NCBI RefSeq assembly: GCF_003026285.1
Contig: NZ_PYOD01000011.1
Coordinates: forward strand, 62,001-126,000
DNA length: 64,000 nt
From: Photobacterium profundum
GTDB taxonomy: Bacteria > Pseudomonadota > Gammaproteobacteria > Enterobacterales > Vibrionaceae
Direction of reading: 5' to 3'
Positions 34,878 through 43,444 of this stretch are shown one piece after another. Position 1 is the first letter of the stretch. Each line of letters opens with the position of its first letter. The translations under genes were made by a program, and so were the position numbers. The notes beneath the pieces are model-generated. The model was not told where the DNA came from. It did not search any database and saw only the letters and a list, made by a program, of their open reading frames with translations.

Positions 34878-36761
34878 ATGACAGAGCAAAGCTATAACGC
34901 CGGATCCATTGAGGTTCTAAATGGCCTTGAGCCAGTACGCCGCCGCCCAGGTATGTATACCGACACGGTTAGGCCTAATCACCTTGGTCAAGAAGTAATT
35001 GATAACAGCGTCGATGAAGCGCTGGCAGGTCATGCCCGAAAAGTAGAAGTGATCCTTCATGCTGACCAGTCACTCGAAGTGATCGATGATGGCCGAGGTA
35101 TGCCTGTAGACATTCACCCTGTAGAAGGTGTGTCTGGTGTTGAGCTTATTTTATGTAAGCTGCATGCGGGAGGGAAATTCTCGAATGATAGCTATCAGTT
35201 TTCTGGTGGTTTGCACGGGGTAGGTATTTCTGTTGTAAATGCCTTGTCTAAACGTGTTGAAGTATCCGTAAAACGTGATGGTCAAATTTATCAAATTGCA
35301 TTTGAACATGGCGATAAAGTATCAGAGCTTGAAGTGATTGGTACCTGTGGACGTCGTGCGAAAGGTACACGTGTGCATTTTTGGCCTGATGCTAGATATT
35401 TCGATAGCGCTAAATTTTCGGTTACACGGCTAAAAAGTGTCTTAAAAGCCAAGGCGGTTTTATGTCCAGGGCTTGAGATTGTTTTCACCAATAAAATTGC
35501 TGATGAAACCGTTCGTTGGTGCTACGAAGATGGATTAAAAGATTACCTGCTTGAAGGTGTAAAAGGGTATACCTTGCTACCTGAAGAGCCTTTTGTTGGC
35601 GTATTTACCAGCCAAATTGAAGCGGCTGATTGGGCGTTGCTTTGGTTGCCAGAAGGCGGTGAATTAATCACCGAAAGCTACGTTAACTTAATTCCGACCG
35701 CGCAAGGCGGCACGCATGTTAACGGTTTACGCCAAGGTCTATTAGATGCCATGCGTGAGTTCTGTGAATTCCGTAATCTACTACCACGTGGTGTAAAATT
35801 AACGGCCGATGATATTTGGGATCGTTGTGCGTATGTTCTATCGGTTAAAATGCAAGATCCTCAGTTTGCAGGGCAAACGAAAGAGCGTTTGTCATCGCGT
35901 CAATGTGCAGCCTTTGTGTCTGGTGTTGTAAAAGATGCCTTTAGCCTTTGGTTGAACGAACGACCACAACTTGCAGAGCAACTAGCAGAAACGTGTATTG
36001 CGAATGCGCATCGACGTATGCGTGCCAGCAAAAAAGTGGTTCGTAAAAAAATCGCTTCAGGACCAGCTCTTCCAGGAAAATTGGCCGACTGTTCTCAACA
36101 AGATCTTAATCGCACCGAGCTTTTTTTAGTGGAAGGTGATTCGGCGGGCGGTTCAGCGAAGCAAGCTCGTGATCGTATGTTCCAAGCGATCATGCCATTG
36201 CGCGGTAAAATTCTAAATACTTGGGAAGTGTCTGCTGATCAAGTGCTGGCATCACAAGAAGTGCATGATATTTCTGTTGCTTTGGGTATTGACCCAGACA
36301 GCGATGATCTTAGCGGCTTACGTTACGGTAAAATTTGTGTGCTTGCCGATGCCGACTCCGATGGGTTACACATCGCAACCTTGTTGTGTGCTTTGTTCAT
36401 GAAGCATTTCGAAACCTTAGTACGTGCTGGGCATGTGTATATTGCAATGCCGCCACTGTACCGTATCGATTTAGCTAAAGAAGTGTATTACGCACTGGAT
36501 GAAGACGAAAAGAACGGTATTTTGGATCGCTTAAGTACCAAGCGTGGCAAAGTGAACGTTCAGCGATTCAAAGGTCTGGGTGAAATGAACCCACTGCAAT
36601 TGCGTGAAACAACAATGGATCCAAATACACGACGTTTGGTGCAGTTAACGATTGATGATGATACAAAAACCAATGAAATGATGGATATGCTGCTAGGTAA
36701 AAAGCGTGCAGAAGACCGTCGTTTTTGGTTGCAAGATAAAGGCGATATGGCAGAAGTCTAA
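34878..36761 (+). CDS. parE: DNA topoisomerase IV subunit B
   Basis: ATPase subunit of topoisomerase IV, which decatenates daughter chromosomes and relaxes supercoils with ParC. The length is 627 residues (E. coli 630). The GHKL ATPase domain contains EVIDNSVDEALAGH, IDDGRGMPVDIHP and SGGLHGVGISVVNALS. The TOPRIM domain has FLVEGDSAGGSA near residue 417 and LADADSDGLH near residue 492. The reading frame runs 28 codons further upstream (to 34794), but MTEQSYNAGSIEVLNGLEP is the family N-terminus. The upstream extension overlaps the palindrome and promoter-like DNA, so it is rejected. Confidence 0.97.
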   Translation: MTEQSYNAGSIEVLNGLEPVRRRPGMYTDTVRPNHLGQEVIDNSVDEALAGHARKVEVILHADQSLEVIDDGRGMPVDIHPVEGVSGVELILCKLHAGGKFSNDSYQFSGGLHGVGISVVNALSKRVEVSVKRDGQIYQIAFEHGDKVSELEVIGTCGRRAKGTRVHFWPDARYFDSAKFSVTRLKSVLKAKAVLCPGLEIVFTNKIADETVRWCYEDGLKDYLLEGVKGYTLLPEEPFVGVFTSQIEAADWALLWLPEGGELITESYVNLIPTAQGGTHVNGLRQGLLDAMREFCEFRNLLPRGVKLTADDIWDRCAYVLSVKMQDPQFAGQTKERLSSRQCAAFVSGVVKDAFSLWLNERPQLAEQLAETCIANAHRRMRASKKVVRKKIASGPALPGKLADCSQQDLNRTELFLVEGDSAGGSAKQARDRMFQAIMPLRGKILNTWEVSADQVLASQEVHDISVALGIDPDSDDLSGLRYGKICVLADADSDGLHIATLLCALFMKHFETLVRAGHVYIAMPPLYRIDLAKEVYYALDEDEKNGILDRLSTKRGKVNVQRFKGLGEMNPLQLRETTMDPNTRRLVQLTIDDDTKTNEMMDMLLGKKRAEDRRFWLQDKGDMAEV

Positions 36762-36897
36762 TTTGATTAGACCTAGCTTTTAATAACGTTTTTATTGTGT
36801 GTCGGCATGCATAAGATTGAGTTTATGGGTTGTTGGAGTACGTTTGTAGTGCTCAAACAGCCCGTAAAAATAAATATATTAAACGGATTAACCCACG

Positions 36898-39168
36898 ATG
36901 ACTGATGTCTCAATGGATGGCGTAGAACAGCTTCCGCTTAGGAAGTTTACCGAAGACGCTTATTTAAATTACTCCATGTATGTAATCATGGATCGTGCCT
37001 TACCATTCATTGGCGATGGCTTGAAACCGGTTCAACGTCGTATTATTTACGCCATGTCTGAGCTGGGTCTAAATGCGACGGCTAAATATAAAAAGTCAGC
37101 GCGTACTGTTGGTGATGTACTCGGTAAATTCCACCCGCACGGTGATTCTGCTTGTTATGAAGCAATGGTATTAATGGCTCAGCCATTTTCATATCGTTAT
37201 CCGCTTGTTGACGGTCAAGGCAACTGGGGGGCACCTGATGACCCTAAATCCTTTGCGGCAATGCGTTACACCGAATCACGCTTATCGCGCTTTTCAGAGG
37301 TGCTACTGAGCGAATTAGGGCAAGGAACGGCTGACTGGGTGCCAAACTTTGATGGCACCATGAATGAGCCGAAAATGTTACCGGCGCGCTTACCGCATAT
37401 TTTGCTAAACGGAATAACGGGTATTGCCGTTGGTATGGCGACAGATATTCCACCTCATAATGCTCGTGAAGTGGCCAACGCAGCCGTGCATTTACTTGAT
37501 AATCCGAAAGCTGATCTTGATGAATTAATGGAATTTGTTAAAGGGCCGGATTATCCAACTGAAGCAGAAATTATTACCCCAGTTCATGATCTAAAGAAAG
37601 TGTATAAAAGTGGTCGTGGTAGTATTCGAATGCGTGCGATATGGCATAAAGAAAATGGCGATATTGTTATTACTGCATTGCCACACCAAGTGTCTGGTGC
37701 GAAGTTATTAGAACAAATCGCGAACCAGATGCGAGCCAAAAAATTGCCAATGGTTGAAGATTTGCGTGATGAGTCTGATCACGAAAACCCAACCCGTATC
37801 GTTATTGTGCCGCGTTCAAACCGCATTGATAGCGAACAATTAATGAACCACTTGTTTGCTTCAACAGACTTAGAAAAAAGTTTCCGTGTAAACCTTAATA
37901 TGTTGGGTCTTGATGGCCGTCCTCGGGTGAAAGGCTTACTTGAGATCATCACTGAGTGGTTGGTTTTCCGCCGTTCAACAGTGCGCCGTCGTCTACAGTA
38001 TCGTTTAGATAAAGTGGTTGCGCGCTTACATATTTTGGAAGGTTTACTCGCGGCTTATCTTAATATTGATGAAGTTATTGAGATCATCCGTAATGAAGAG
38101 AACCCCAAAGCGGAGCTAATGTCTCGCTTTGAACTTAGCGTTATTCAAGCGGATGCCATTTTAGAAATTAAACTGCGTCAGTTGGCAAAATTAGAAGAAA
38201 TTAAGATCCGTGGTGAACAAGATGAGCTCGCCAAAGAGCGTGATTATCTTGAGAAACTTCTAGGGTCAGAGCGCCGCTTAAGCACTCTAATTAAAAAAGA
38301 AATTCAAGCCGATGCAGAGAAGTATGGCGATGATCGTCGCTCTCCATTGGTTGAGCGAGCAGAAGCAAAAGCGTTAACTGAGCGAGATTTGATCCCAAGC
38401 GAAGCCATTACGGTTGTATTGTCTGAGAAAGGTTGGATTCGTCATGCGAAAGGCTATGACGTTGACCCAACAAGCTTGAGTTATAAATCAGGCGATAACT
38501 ACTTAGCTCATGCGCGTGGTAAGAGTAACCTACCGGCGATTTTAATTGGTTCTGATGGTCGTAGCTATGCGTTGGAATCGCACTCTTTGCCTTCGGCTCG
38601 TAGCCAAGGTGAGCCAGTAACAGGGCGACTTAATTTAACCCCAGGTACTAATCTTCGGCAAGTACTTATGGCCGATGATGAACAGATGTGGCTAATGGGC
38701 TCTGATGCGGGTTATGGCTTTATTTGTAAGAGTACCGATATGGTCTCGAAGAACAAGAGTGGTAAGGCGTTACTGACAGTACCAGAAAAAGCAAAAGTGA
38801 TGGCTCCACAGCCTATCTCGAATCTTGATACCGATGAGATTTTAGTGATTACCAATGAAGGCCGAATGTTGTTATTCCCAATCAAAGATTTACCGCAATT
38901 AGGTAAAGGGAAGGGAAATAAGATCATTAATATTCCATCGGCTCGTTCTAAGTCGCGTGAAGAGTTCTTGTCACAACTCATTGTGTTACCACAAGGAGAG
39001 CAAGTCACGATACATGCTGGTAAGCGAAAGATGGGCTTAAAAGCAAGTGATCTTGATAACTTCCGTGGTGAACGTGGTCGCCGAGGCACGATGCTGCCTC
39101 GTGGTCTTCAAAATGTTACCCGCTTGGAAATCACCTCTACAGCACAGGCGTCAGATAGTCCTGAATAA
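36898..39168 (+). CDS. parC: DNA topoisomerase IV subunit A
   Basis: DNA-breaking subunit of topoisomerase IV. The length is 756 residues (E. coli 752). The active-site tyrosine is Tyr124, in AAMRYTESRLS. In the quinolone-resistance-determining region, Ser84 and Glu88 (equivalent to Ser80 and Glu84 of E. coli) are in the sensitive form, HPHGDSACYEAMV. A coiled-coil and gate domain follow, then a C-terminal beta-pinwheel (about residues 490-745). It is 136 bases downstream of parE; in E. coli an additional gene separates them, so the linkage here is tighter. A terminator follows at 39195. Confidence 0.97.
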   Translation: MTDVSMDGVEQLPLRKFTEDAYLNYSMYVIMDRALPFIGDGLKPVQRRIIYAMSELGLNATAKYKKSARTVGDVLGKFHPHGDSACYEAMVLMAQPFSYRYPLVDGQGNWGAPDDPKSFAAMRYTESRLSRFSEVLLSELGQGTADWVPNFDGTMNEPKMLPARLPHILLNGITGIAVGMATDIPPHNAREVANAAVHLLDNPKADLDELMEFVKGPDYPTEAEIITPVHDLKKVYKSGRGSIRMRAIWHKENGDIVITALPHQVSGAKLLEQIANQMRAKKLPMVEDLRDESDHENPTRIVIVPRSNRIDSEQLMNHLFASTDLEKSFRVNLNMLGLDGRPRVKGLLEIITEWLVFRRSTVRRRLQYRLDKVVARLHILEGLLAAYLNIDEVIEIIRNEENPKAELMSRFELSVIQADAILEIKLRQLAKLEEIKIRGEQDELAKERDYLEKLLGSERRLSTLIKKEIQADAEKYGDDRRSPLVERAEAKALTERDLIPSEAITVVLSEKGWIRHAKGYDVDPTSLSYKSGDNYLAHARGKSNLPAILIGSDGRSYALESHSLPSARSQGEPVTGRLNLTPGTNLRQVLMADDEQMWLMGSDAGYGFICKSTDMVSKNKSGKALLTVPEKAKVMAPQPISNLDTDEILVITNEGRMLLFPIKDLPQLGKGKGNKIINIPSARSKSREEFLSQLIVLPQGEQVTIHAGKRKMGLKASDLDNFRGERGRRGTMLPRGLQNVTRLEITSTAQASDSPE

Positions 39169-39194
39169 GCCTGATTAGAGAAATTAATCTATAT

Positions 39195-39228
39195 ACAAAC
39201 CCTTCATCATGGAGGGTTTGTTCTTTTT
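39195..39228 (+). terminator. Terminator of parC
   Basis: Stem ACAAACCCT/AGGGTTTGT (39195-39203 and 39213-39221), nine-base loop, then TCTTTTT. Confidence 0.8.
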
Positions 39229-39363
39229 ATTTGTCTGTCAGTTAACAGTTTCGTTTGCTAGAAAGTCGTGTAAATAGGTTTATGTTCAATTAATACACAT
39301 AATTGATGTAATTTCTCTTTGCCTGAGTATACTAGCGAACGCTTGTACGCTGAGGAGAGCTCC

Positions 39364-40089
39364 ATGATATTTTTATTGCGCATTGTAGCCATCGCAATTT
39401 TTGCCGTTTTCATGTTTGTATTTGGTTGTGGTTACTGCTTATTTAGCCCACGAAACCCTAAACATGTGTATACGTTAGGCCGTTTATTTAGCAAGATGAC
39501 ACGTATATTAGGGGTAAAACTCGAAGTTCGCCATGCTGCCGGTGTCAATGATTCGGGAGCGAAAGTGTATGTTGCCAATCATCAAAATAATTATGATTTG
39601 TTTACTGTTTCAGGCGCAATTATGCCTAAAACTGTGACTGTCGGTAAAAAAAGCTTGGTGTGGATGCCGCTATTTGGTCAATTCTATTGGCTAACAGGCA
39701 ACATTTTGATTGACCGTGCTAACCGTAGTAAAGCCGCTGGTACAATTGGGCAAATAGTCAGTAAAATTAAAGAACAAAAAGTGTCTGTCTGGATGTTCCC
39801 TGAGGGTACGCGCTCTCGAGGTCGAGGTTTATTACCGTTTAAGACTGGTGCTTTCCACGCGGCAATTGGTGCAGAAGTACCCGTTGTACCTATCGTGTGT
39901 AGTTCAACAGATAAGATTAAATTAAACCGTTGGAATAATGGTGTTGTGATTGTTGAAATTATGCCACCTGTATCGACGGAAGGGCTAACAAGAGAAGATG
40001 TGCGTGAGCTATTAAAGACATGCCGCGACATGATGAAAGACAAGCTAATAGAGCTTGATGCAGAAGTCGCGACACGCACAGGAAAGTAA
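39364..40089 (+). CDS. plsC: 1-acyl-sn-glycerol-3-phosphate acyltransferase
   Basis: Converts lysophosphatidate to phosphatidate in phospholipid synthesis, the step after PlsY (11832). It is 241 residues (E. coli PlsC 245). An N-terminal membrane helix (about 3-22) precedes FSPRNPKHVYTLGR. The catalytic motif is VANHQNNYD (H-x4-D; E. coli NHQNNYD), and FPEGTRSRGRGLLPFKTGAFHAA is the second motif, split here as FPEGTRSRG near residue 147 and LLPFKTGAFH after it. The start is ATG 39364, preceded by GAGGAGAG; a longer in-frame start at 39319 has no homology. As in E. coli it is next to parC. Confidence 0.96.
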   Translation: MIFLLRIVAIAIFAVFMFVFGCGYCLFSPRNPKHVYTLGRLFSKMTRILGVKLEVRHAAGVNDSGAKVYVANHQNNYDLFTVSGAIMPKTVTVGKKSLVWMPLFGQFYWLTGNILIDRANRSKAAGTIGQIVSKIKEQKVSVWMFPEGTRSRGRGLLPFKTGAFHAAIGAEVPVVPIVCSSTDKIKLNRWNNGVVIVEIMPPVSTEGLTREDVRELLKTCRDMMKDKLIELDAEVATRTGK

Positions 40090-40164
40090 AAGGTTCATCT
40101 AGCAGGGCTTGTAGAGTAACGGGGCTAGATATTGACCTCGAATAAAAAAGTGCCACTATTTAAC

Positions 40165-40199
40165 AAGGACATGCAGATGAGTATTCGCATGTCCTTTTT
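40165..40199 (+). terminator. Terminator of plsC
   Basis: Perfect 10-bp stem AAGGACATGC/GCATGTCCTT with a 12-base loop and a following TTT. Confidence 0.8.
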
Positions 40200-40226
40200 G
40201 TTTTTAATGTGTAGAAGATAGAGCTC

Positions 40227-40766
40227 ATGATAATTGAAGAACAGGTTGTATTGGTCGATCAGCAGGGGCGAGCACTAGGTTTGCAGGAAAAAATGCAAGC
40301 TCACCGTGATGGAGCTTTGCATTTGGCTTTTTCTGTTTTGTTGTATCGTGAGACGACGCAGGGCATAGAATTTCTCATGCAGCAGCGAGCCCTGGGTAAG
40401 TATCACAGTGGCGGTTTATGGACCAACACATGTTGCTCTCACCCTAGGCAAGGTGAAACGTTAGAGCAAGCAGGTTTGCGTCGTTTAACCGAAGAGATGG
40501 GCATTGTCGGCTTAGAATCATTGGATGATATTGCAAGCTTTGTTTATCGTGCAAAACTTGATAATCAATTAATCGAGCATGAGTTGGATCATGTATTGAT
40601 CGCCAACGGGGCTGAATTAGTGATCATTCCTAATTCTGAAGAAGTGAAGTCTTATCGCTGGTGGTCTAAAGCAGATCTTGAGTTAGGGCTAGCAGATACC
40701 CCAGAACTATTTACGGCTTGGTTTCCTCAAGTATTACAGTATGTAATTAATGAGTTATCAAGTTAG
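40227..40766 (+). CDS. idi: Isopentenyl-diphosphate delta-isomerase (type I)
   Basis: Interconverts isopentenyl and dimethylallyl diphosphate, precursors of quinones and undecaprenol. It is 179 residues (E. coli Idi 182) of the Nudix fold. The catalytic cysteine is in WTNTCCSHPRQGE near residue 68, the metal-binding glutamates are in RRLTEEMGI, and the second catalytic glutamate is in EHELDHVL near residue 115. The ATG follows GATAGAGCTC, a weak RBS. It stands alone after the plsC terminator and before a dispersed repeat, at the point where the order changes away from the E. coli parC region. Confidence 0.95.
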   Translation: MIIEEQVVLVDQQGRALGLQEKMQAHRDGALHLAFSVLLYRETTQGIEFLMQQRALGKYHSGGLWTNTCCSHPRQGETLEQAGLRRLTEEMGIVGLESLDDIASFVYRAKLDNQLIEHELDHVLIANGAELVIIPNSEEVKSYRWWSKADLELGLADTPELFTAWFPQVLQYVINELSS

Positions 40767-40800
40767 TAATAGCAGTAGTATCAAGCGAAGAAAGTATCTA

Positions 40801-40962
40801 ATACCAATTTAGGCAATTATCTGATCATCCTTGCTGGTTAAAATAACTTATAACTACGTTAGAAATTTTATAATTAGAACCACTAGTTACTACAATTTCT
40901 GTCTTGTTATTATCCATTTTCTCTACGCAATTATTTGACCATTTACTTATCCAGAATGGTAT
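40801..40962 (-). repeat. Dispersed 162-bp MITE-like repeat, copy A
   Basis: The reverse complement aligns without gaps along its full 162 bases to 58661-58822. By eye about four-fifths of positions are identical, with near-identical blocks at the ATACCATTCTGGATAAGTAA end and in the CTAATTATAAAATTT centre. The ends are imperfect inverted repeats beginning ATACCA. It has no coding capacity. It sits between idi and ridA, where the gene order switches from one E. coli-like neighbourhood to another. Confidence 0.8.
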
Positions 40963-40995
40963 AATCATCGATTCATTCTAATAGAATAGAAAAAC

Positions 40996-41025
40996 AAAAA
41001 AAGCTGCCAAAGGCAGCTTTTTTTT
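40996..41025 (-). terminator. Terminator of ridA (bidirectional in form)
   Basis: Stem AAGCTGCC/GGCAGCTT with three-base loop and long A and T runs, about 30 bases after the ridA stop. Confidence 0.85.
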
Positions 41026-41055
41026 ATTGGTTTCATAAATCAAGATTCAAGCGAA

Positions 41056-41442
41056 TTACTTACGAACGGCAATTGCTTCAATTTCAATTTTTACATCTTT
41101 TGGTAAACGCGCAACTTCAACACATGAACGTGCTGGGTACGGTGCGTTGTGCTCATCAAAAAACTGACCATAAACTTCATTTACCGCTGCAAAATCATTA
41201 AGATCTTTGACAAAGACAGTCATCTTTACGATATCTGAAACGCTAAGACCAGAAGACGCTACAACGGCTTTTACGTTTTCTAGAGACTGACGTGCTTGCT
41301 CTGCAATAGCTTCTGGCACTTCACCTGTTACAGGGTTTACTGGAATTTGACCAGAAGTAAGCACCATATTACCAAGGTCAACACCTTGTACGTAAGGGCC
41401 GATAGCAGCAGGAGCTTGATCTGTATGTAGAACTTGAGTCAT
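41056..41442 (-). CDS. ridA: 2-iminobutanoate/2-iminopropanoate deaminase RidA
   Basis: Hydrolyses reactive enamine/imine intermediates from threonine dehydratase and other PLP enzymes, preventing damage. It is 128 residues (E. coli RidA 128). The YjgF signature is near the C-terminus, with the substrate-binding arginine in YPARSCVEVARLPKD at about residue 105 and the final VKIEIEAIAV. The N-terminus MTQVLHTDQAPAAIGPY is typical. In E. coli ridA is directly beside pyrI; here argR and a protease gene lie between them. Confidence 0.95.
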   Translation of the reverse strand: MTQVLHTDQAPAAIGPYVQGVDLGNMVLTSGQIPVNPVTGEVPEAIAEQARQSLENVKAVVASSGLSVSDIVKMTVFVKDLNDFAAVNEVYGQFFDEHNAPYPARSCVEVARLPKDVKIEIEAIAVRK

Positions 41443-41480
41443 TGGTTATCCTTATTCAGTCATTCACAACTAAAGATGAA

Positions 41481-41503
41481 AGCCAGCAATCGAATTACTG
41501 GCT
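41481..41503 (-). terminator. Weak terminator of argR
   Basis: AGCCAG/CTGGCT stem with an 11-base loop, followed on the minus strand by TTTCATCTTT. The T run is broken, so efficiency is doubtful. Confidence 0.4.
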
Positions 41504-41590
41504 AAAAGTGTTCTTAGTGTGCAACTCAATATCGCTTAGGTCAAAGCAAAAACGATGTAATGCATCTATATCAACGTTCTGTGACGTAAG

Positions 41591-42091
41591 TTAAGCGGGT
41601 ATGCCCAGTCGGGTTTTGACAACCTTTTCGCACTCTTCAATACGCATGATATCTTTGGGTGCCACCATCACGGTATCATTACCACCCACGGTGCCTAGTA
41701 TCTCAGCGTGAGGCTGAATATCGATTAAGCGTGCGACTAATTGCGCGCCACCAGGATGTGTCTTTACTACAACGACCAATTGGTTGTGAGTAATGAATTC
41801 AATTTGTGATGATATTGATGAGCCGACTTGAACGGGTTCATTCTCAACGGTTAAGCAGTAAACTTTCTTACCATAAGCATTAGGTACTTTTGCAACGCTT
41901 AGGCGAGACAATAAACGTGACACCGTTGATTGACTAACATCATCGTAACCTAGCTCAATTAGTCGATGCCGAATGTCGTCTTGTGTTGTGAAACTTTGCT
42001 GTTGTAACAAGCGTTTACATGCACTAGTAATGCTTTCGTCAGCAGCTGTTAAATCTATCGCGCCGTGCATATCGTATCCATTCACGGGCAA
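41591..42091 (-). CDS. argR: Arginine repressor ArgR
   Basis: Hexameric, arginine-dependent repressor of arginine biosynthesis. It is 166 residues (E. coli ArgR 156; an extra N-terminal stretch MPVNGYDMHGAIDL may be partly untranslated, since a second ATG occurs at residue 8). The winged-helix domain spans about 20-85, with SQSTVSRLLSRL as recognition helix. The C-terminal domain has the arginine-binding GTVGGNDTVMVAP near residue 135-147 with conserved aspartate. ArgR probably controls argF and perhaps the arc genes nearby. A candidate ARG box lies just upstream at 42159-42176, consistent with autoregulation. Confidence 0.93.
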   Translation of the reverse strand: MPVNGYDMHGAIDLTAADESITSACKRLLQQQSFTTQDDIRHRLIELGYDDVSQSTVSRLLSRLSVAKVPNAYGKKVYCLTVENEPVQVGSSISSQIEFITHNQLVVVVKTHPGGAQLVARLIDIQPHAEILGTVGGNDTVMVAPKDIMRIEECEKVVKTRLGIPA

Positions 42092-42148
42092 CTCCTTATT
42101 ATTATATGAGAGACAAAGATCGTATCGTTATTGTTTTCTTTAAATTAT

Positions 42149-42176
42149 TTATGCACATGATGCATAATCTTTCATA
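42149..42176 (-). promoter_or_regulatory. Candidate ArgR operator upstream of argR
   Basis: A palindrome TTATGCA-N5-TGCATAA (42149-42167) overlaps a 14-base match to the ARG box form TGnAT-N4-ATnCA at 42161-42174, with one mismatch in the second half. It lies 58-85 bases before the argR ATG. Confidence 0.4.
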
Positions 42177-42241
42177 AGGATAATATCAGCAACTGATGTG
42201 CGGTTATTTGACCCTTGTCACCAAATAATAAACCAATAAAT

Positions 42242-43231
42242 CTACCAGTAAGAAGCATTATATCCCATTTCATTTATGAGATTTTTGTTATTGATTTTAT
42301 TGTGTTTTTTGTCTTGTTTTTGTGACATCTCTGGCTCGGATACAGTTGCAATTTCTGTTTGTACACCAGATAACAAAACAGTGCTGTTGGTTTGGATACC
42401 TTGTTTCTCAGATGCCTGAAAAATGGGTTTGATTGCAGCGTAATGGTTGAATGTTGAGAAAGGAAGTAAAGTGTAATTCGTTGGACTCTGTGTAAGAGTT
42501 GGATCTGATTCTATATTTTGTTGATTATATTCTGGGTATTGATTTAGCTGAGAAATTAAGGGAGCCACTTCGATACTGGCTAATTCAGGGCTGGCGTATC
42601 GGGTATCGACGCCGAGTTGTTTTAGCCAATCAAAAATAAGGGTCGCAGGTACAAATTGACTGTATCGCTCTGCTGGTCGAAGATTGGTAAGATCTTCTGG
42701 GTTGTTGACTATCGCGACGGTAATACCAACAATTTCCCCTTTTTCATTAAAAACGGGCCCACCACTCATCCCTGACATAACGGGGGCGTCACTGAGGGAA
42801 TATAAGCAATCTGTATTAGTATCGAATACATCTTGTAGGTATTTCCCTTCTCCTTTCACTTTATTGCCTAGTAATGAATGCCCTTCATGGATCACTTTTT
42901 CGTCTGGGTAGATCAGCCCCCATTTGGGAATACGGCTTGATGATGCTCGAACGAGGGATAAATCACAGCGAGGATGATGAATTACATCTAAATCCCAAGA
43001 TACTTGAGCAACATGCCGTGCCGTGATCTGATACTCCTCATTGACTGGCACTGAAGAGCCAAACCCGCCTAGTAACATTGGCACGCCAATAATGACTAAA
43101 TGATTGGCTTCATTTGAGTCAGCATGGCTAACACTGCCATTAGATTGAATACATCCTGCTATAACAATGATGGCTGCGAAAGGTAAGCTGTATTTAATAA
43201 GCCGTGATAATGGGCGAGTAGAAAAAGTCAT
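42242..43231 (-). CDS. Lipoprotein trypsin-like serine protease
   Basis: I do not recognise a named gene. The 329-residue protein starts with a lipoprotein signal peptide (lipobox VIAGC, Cys27) and isoleucine at +2, so outer-membrane attachment is expected. The body is a chymotrypsin-fold serine protease with apparent triad His73 (TARHVAQ), Asp90 (CDLSLVR) and Ser156 (SGMSGGPVF). The usual TAAHC is altered to TARHV, a change seen in bacterial trypsin-like proteins. The last 110 residues lack similarity to a PDZ domain and are rich in Asn, Gln and Lys, perhaps a flexible tail. Monocistronic, between pyrI and argR, and not part of the E. coli layout. Substrate unknown. Confidence 0.75.
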   Translation of the reverse strand: MTFSTRPLSRLIKYSLPFAAIIVIAGCIQSNGSVSHADSNEANHLVIIGVPMLLGGFGSSVPVNEEYQITARHVAQVSWDLDVIHHPRCDLSLVRASSSRIPKWGLIYPDEKVIHEGHSLLGNKVKGEGKYLQDVFDTNTDCLYSLSDAPVMSGMSGGPVFNEKGEIVGITVAIVNNPEDLTNLRPAERYSQFVPATLIFDWLKQLGVDTRYASPELASIEVAPLISQLNQYPEYNQQNIESDPTLTQSPTNYTLLPFSTFNHYAAIKPIFQASEKQGIQTNSTVLLSGVQTEIATVSEPEMSQKQDKKHNKINNKNLINEMGYNASYW

Positions 43232-43328
43232 ATTTAGGTCCTTTCGATAAAAATGAAAGCCAAATGCTTTTTTATCGTGTGACCTAAAGGTAGAGGTGAC
43301 GGGGGGGACGTTTAGCGTTGAAAATGAG

Positions 43329-43362
43329 AAAAAAAATGTTTACTCATCACTGAGTAAACATT
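43329..43362 (-). terminator. Terminator of pyrBI
   Basis: Perfect 12-bp stem AATGTTTACTCA/TGAGTAAACATT with a four-base loop. On the minus strand a run of eight T follows. It lies about 85 bases after the pyrI stop. Confidence 0.85.
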
Positions 43363-43444
43363 CTTATATGTGCACCTAAATCCTTGTTATAAGAGATTCA
43401 AGTGCCAATGTTGTCTTGCGTAAGAATAAGCTCGTTGGCTTACT

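Noticed and set aside
36898..39168. Quinolone-resistance substitution in parC
   Set aside because: The Ser84 and Glu88 positions are the sensitive residues, so no resistance change is present.
39684..40079. 131-codon minus-strand ORF within plsC
   Set aside because: Antisense to PlsC catalytic motifs; no supporting signal.
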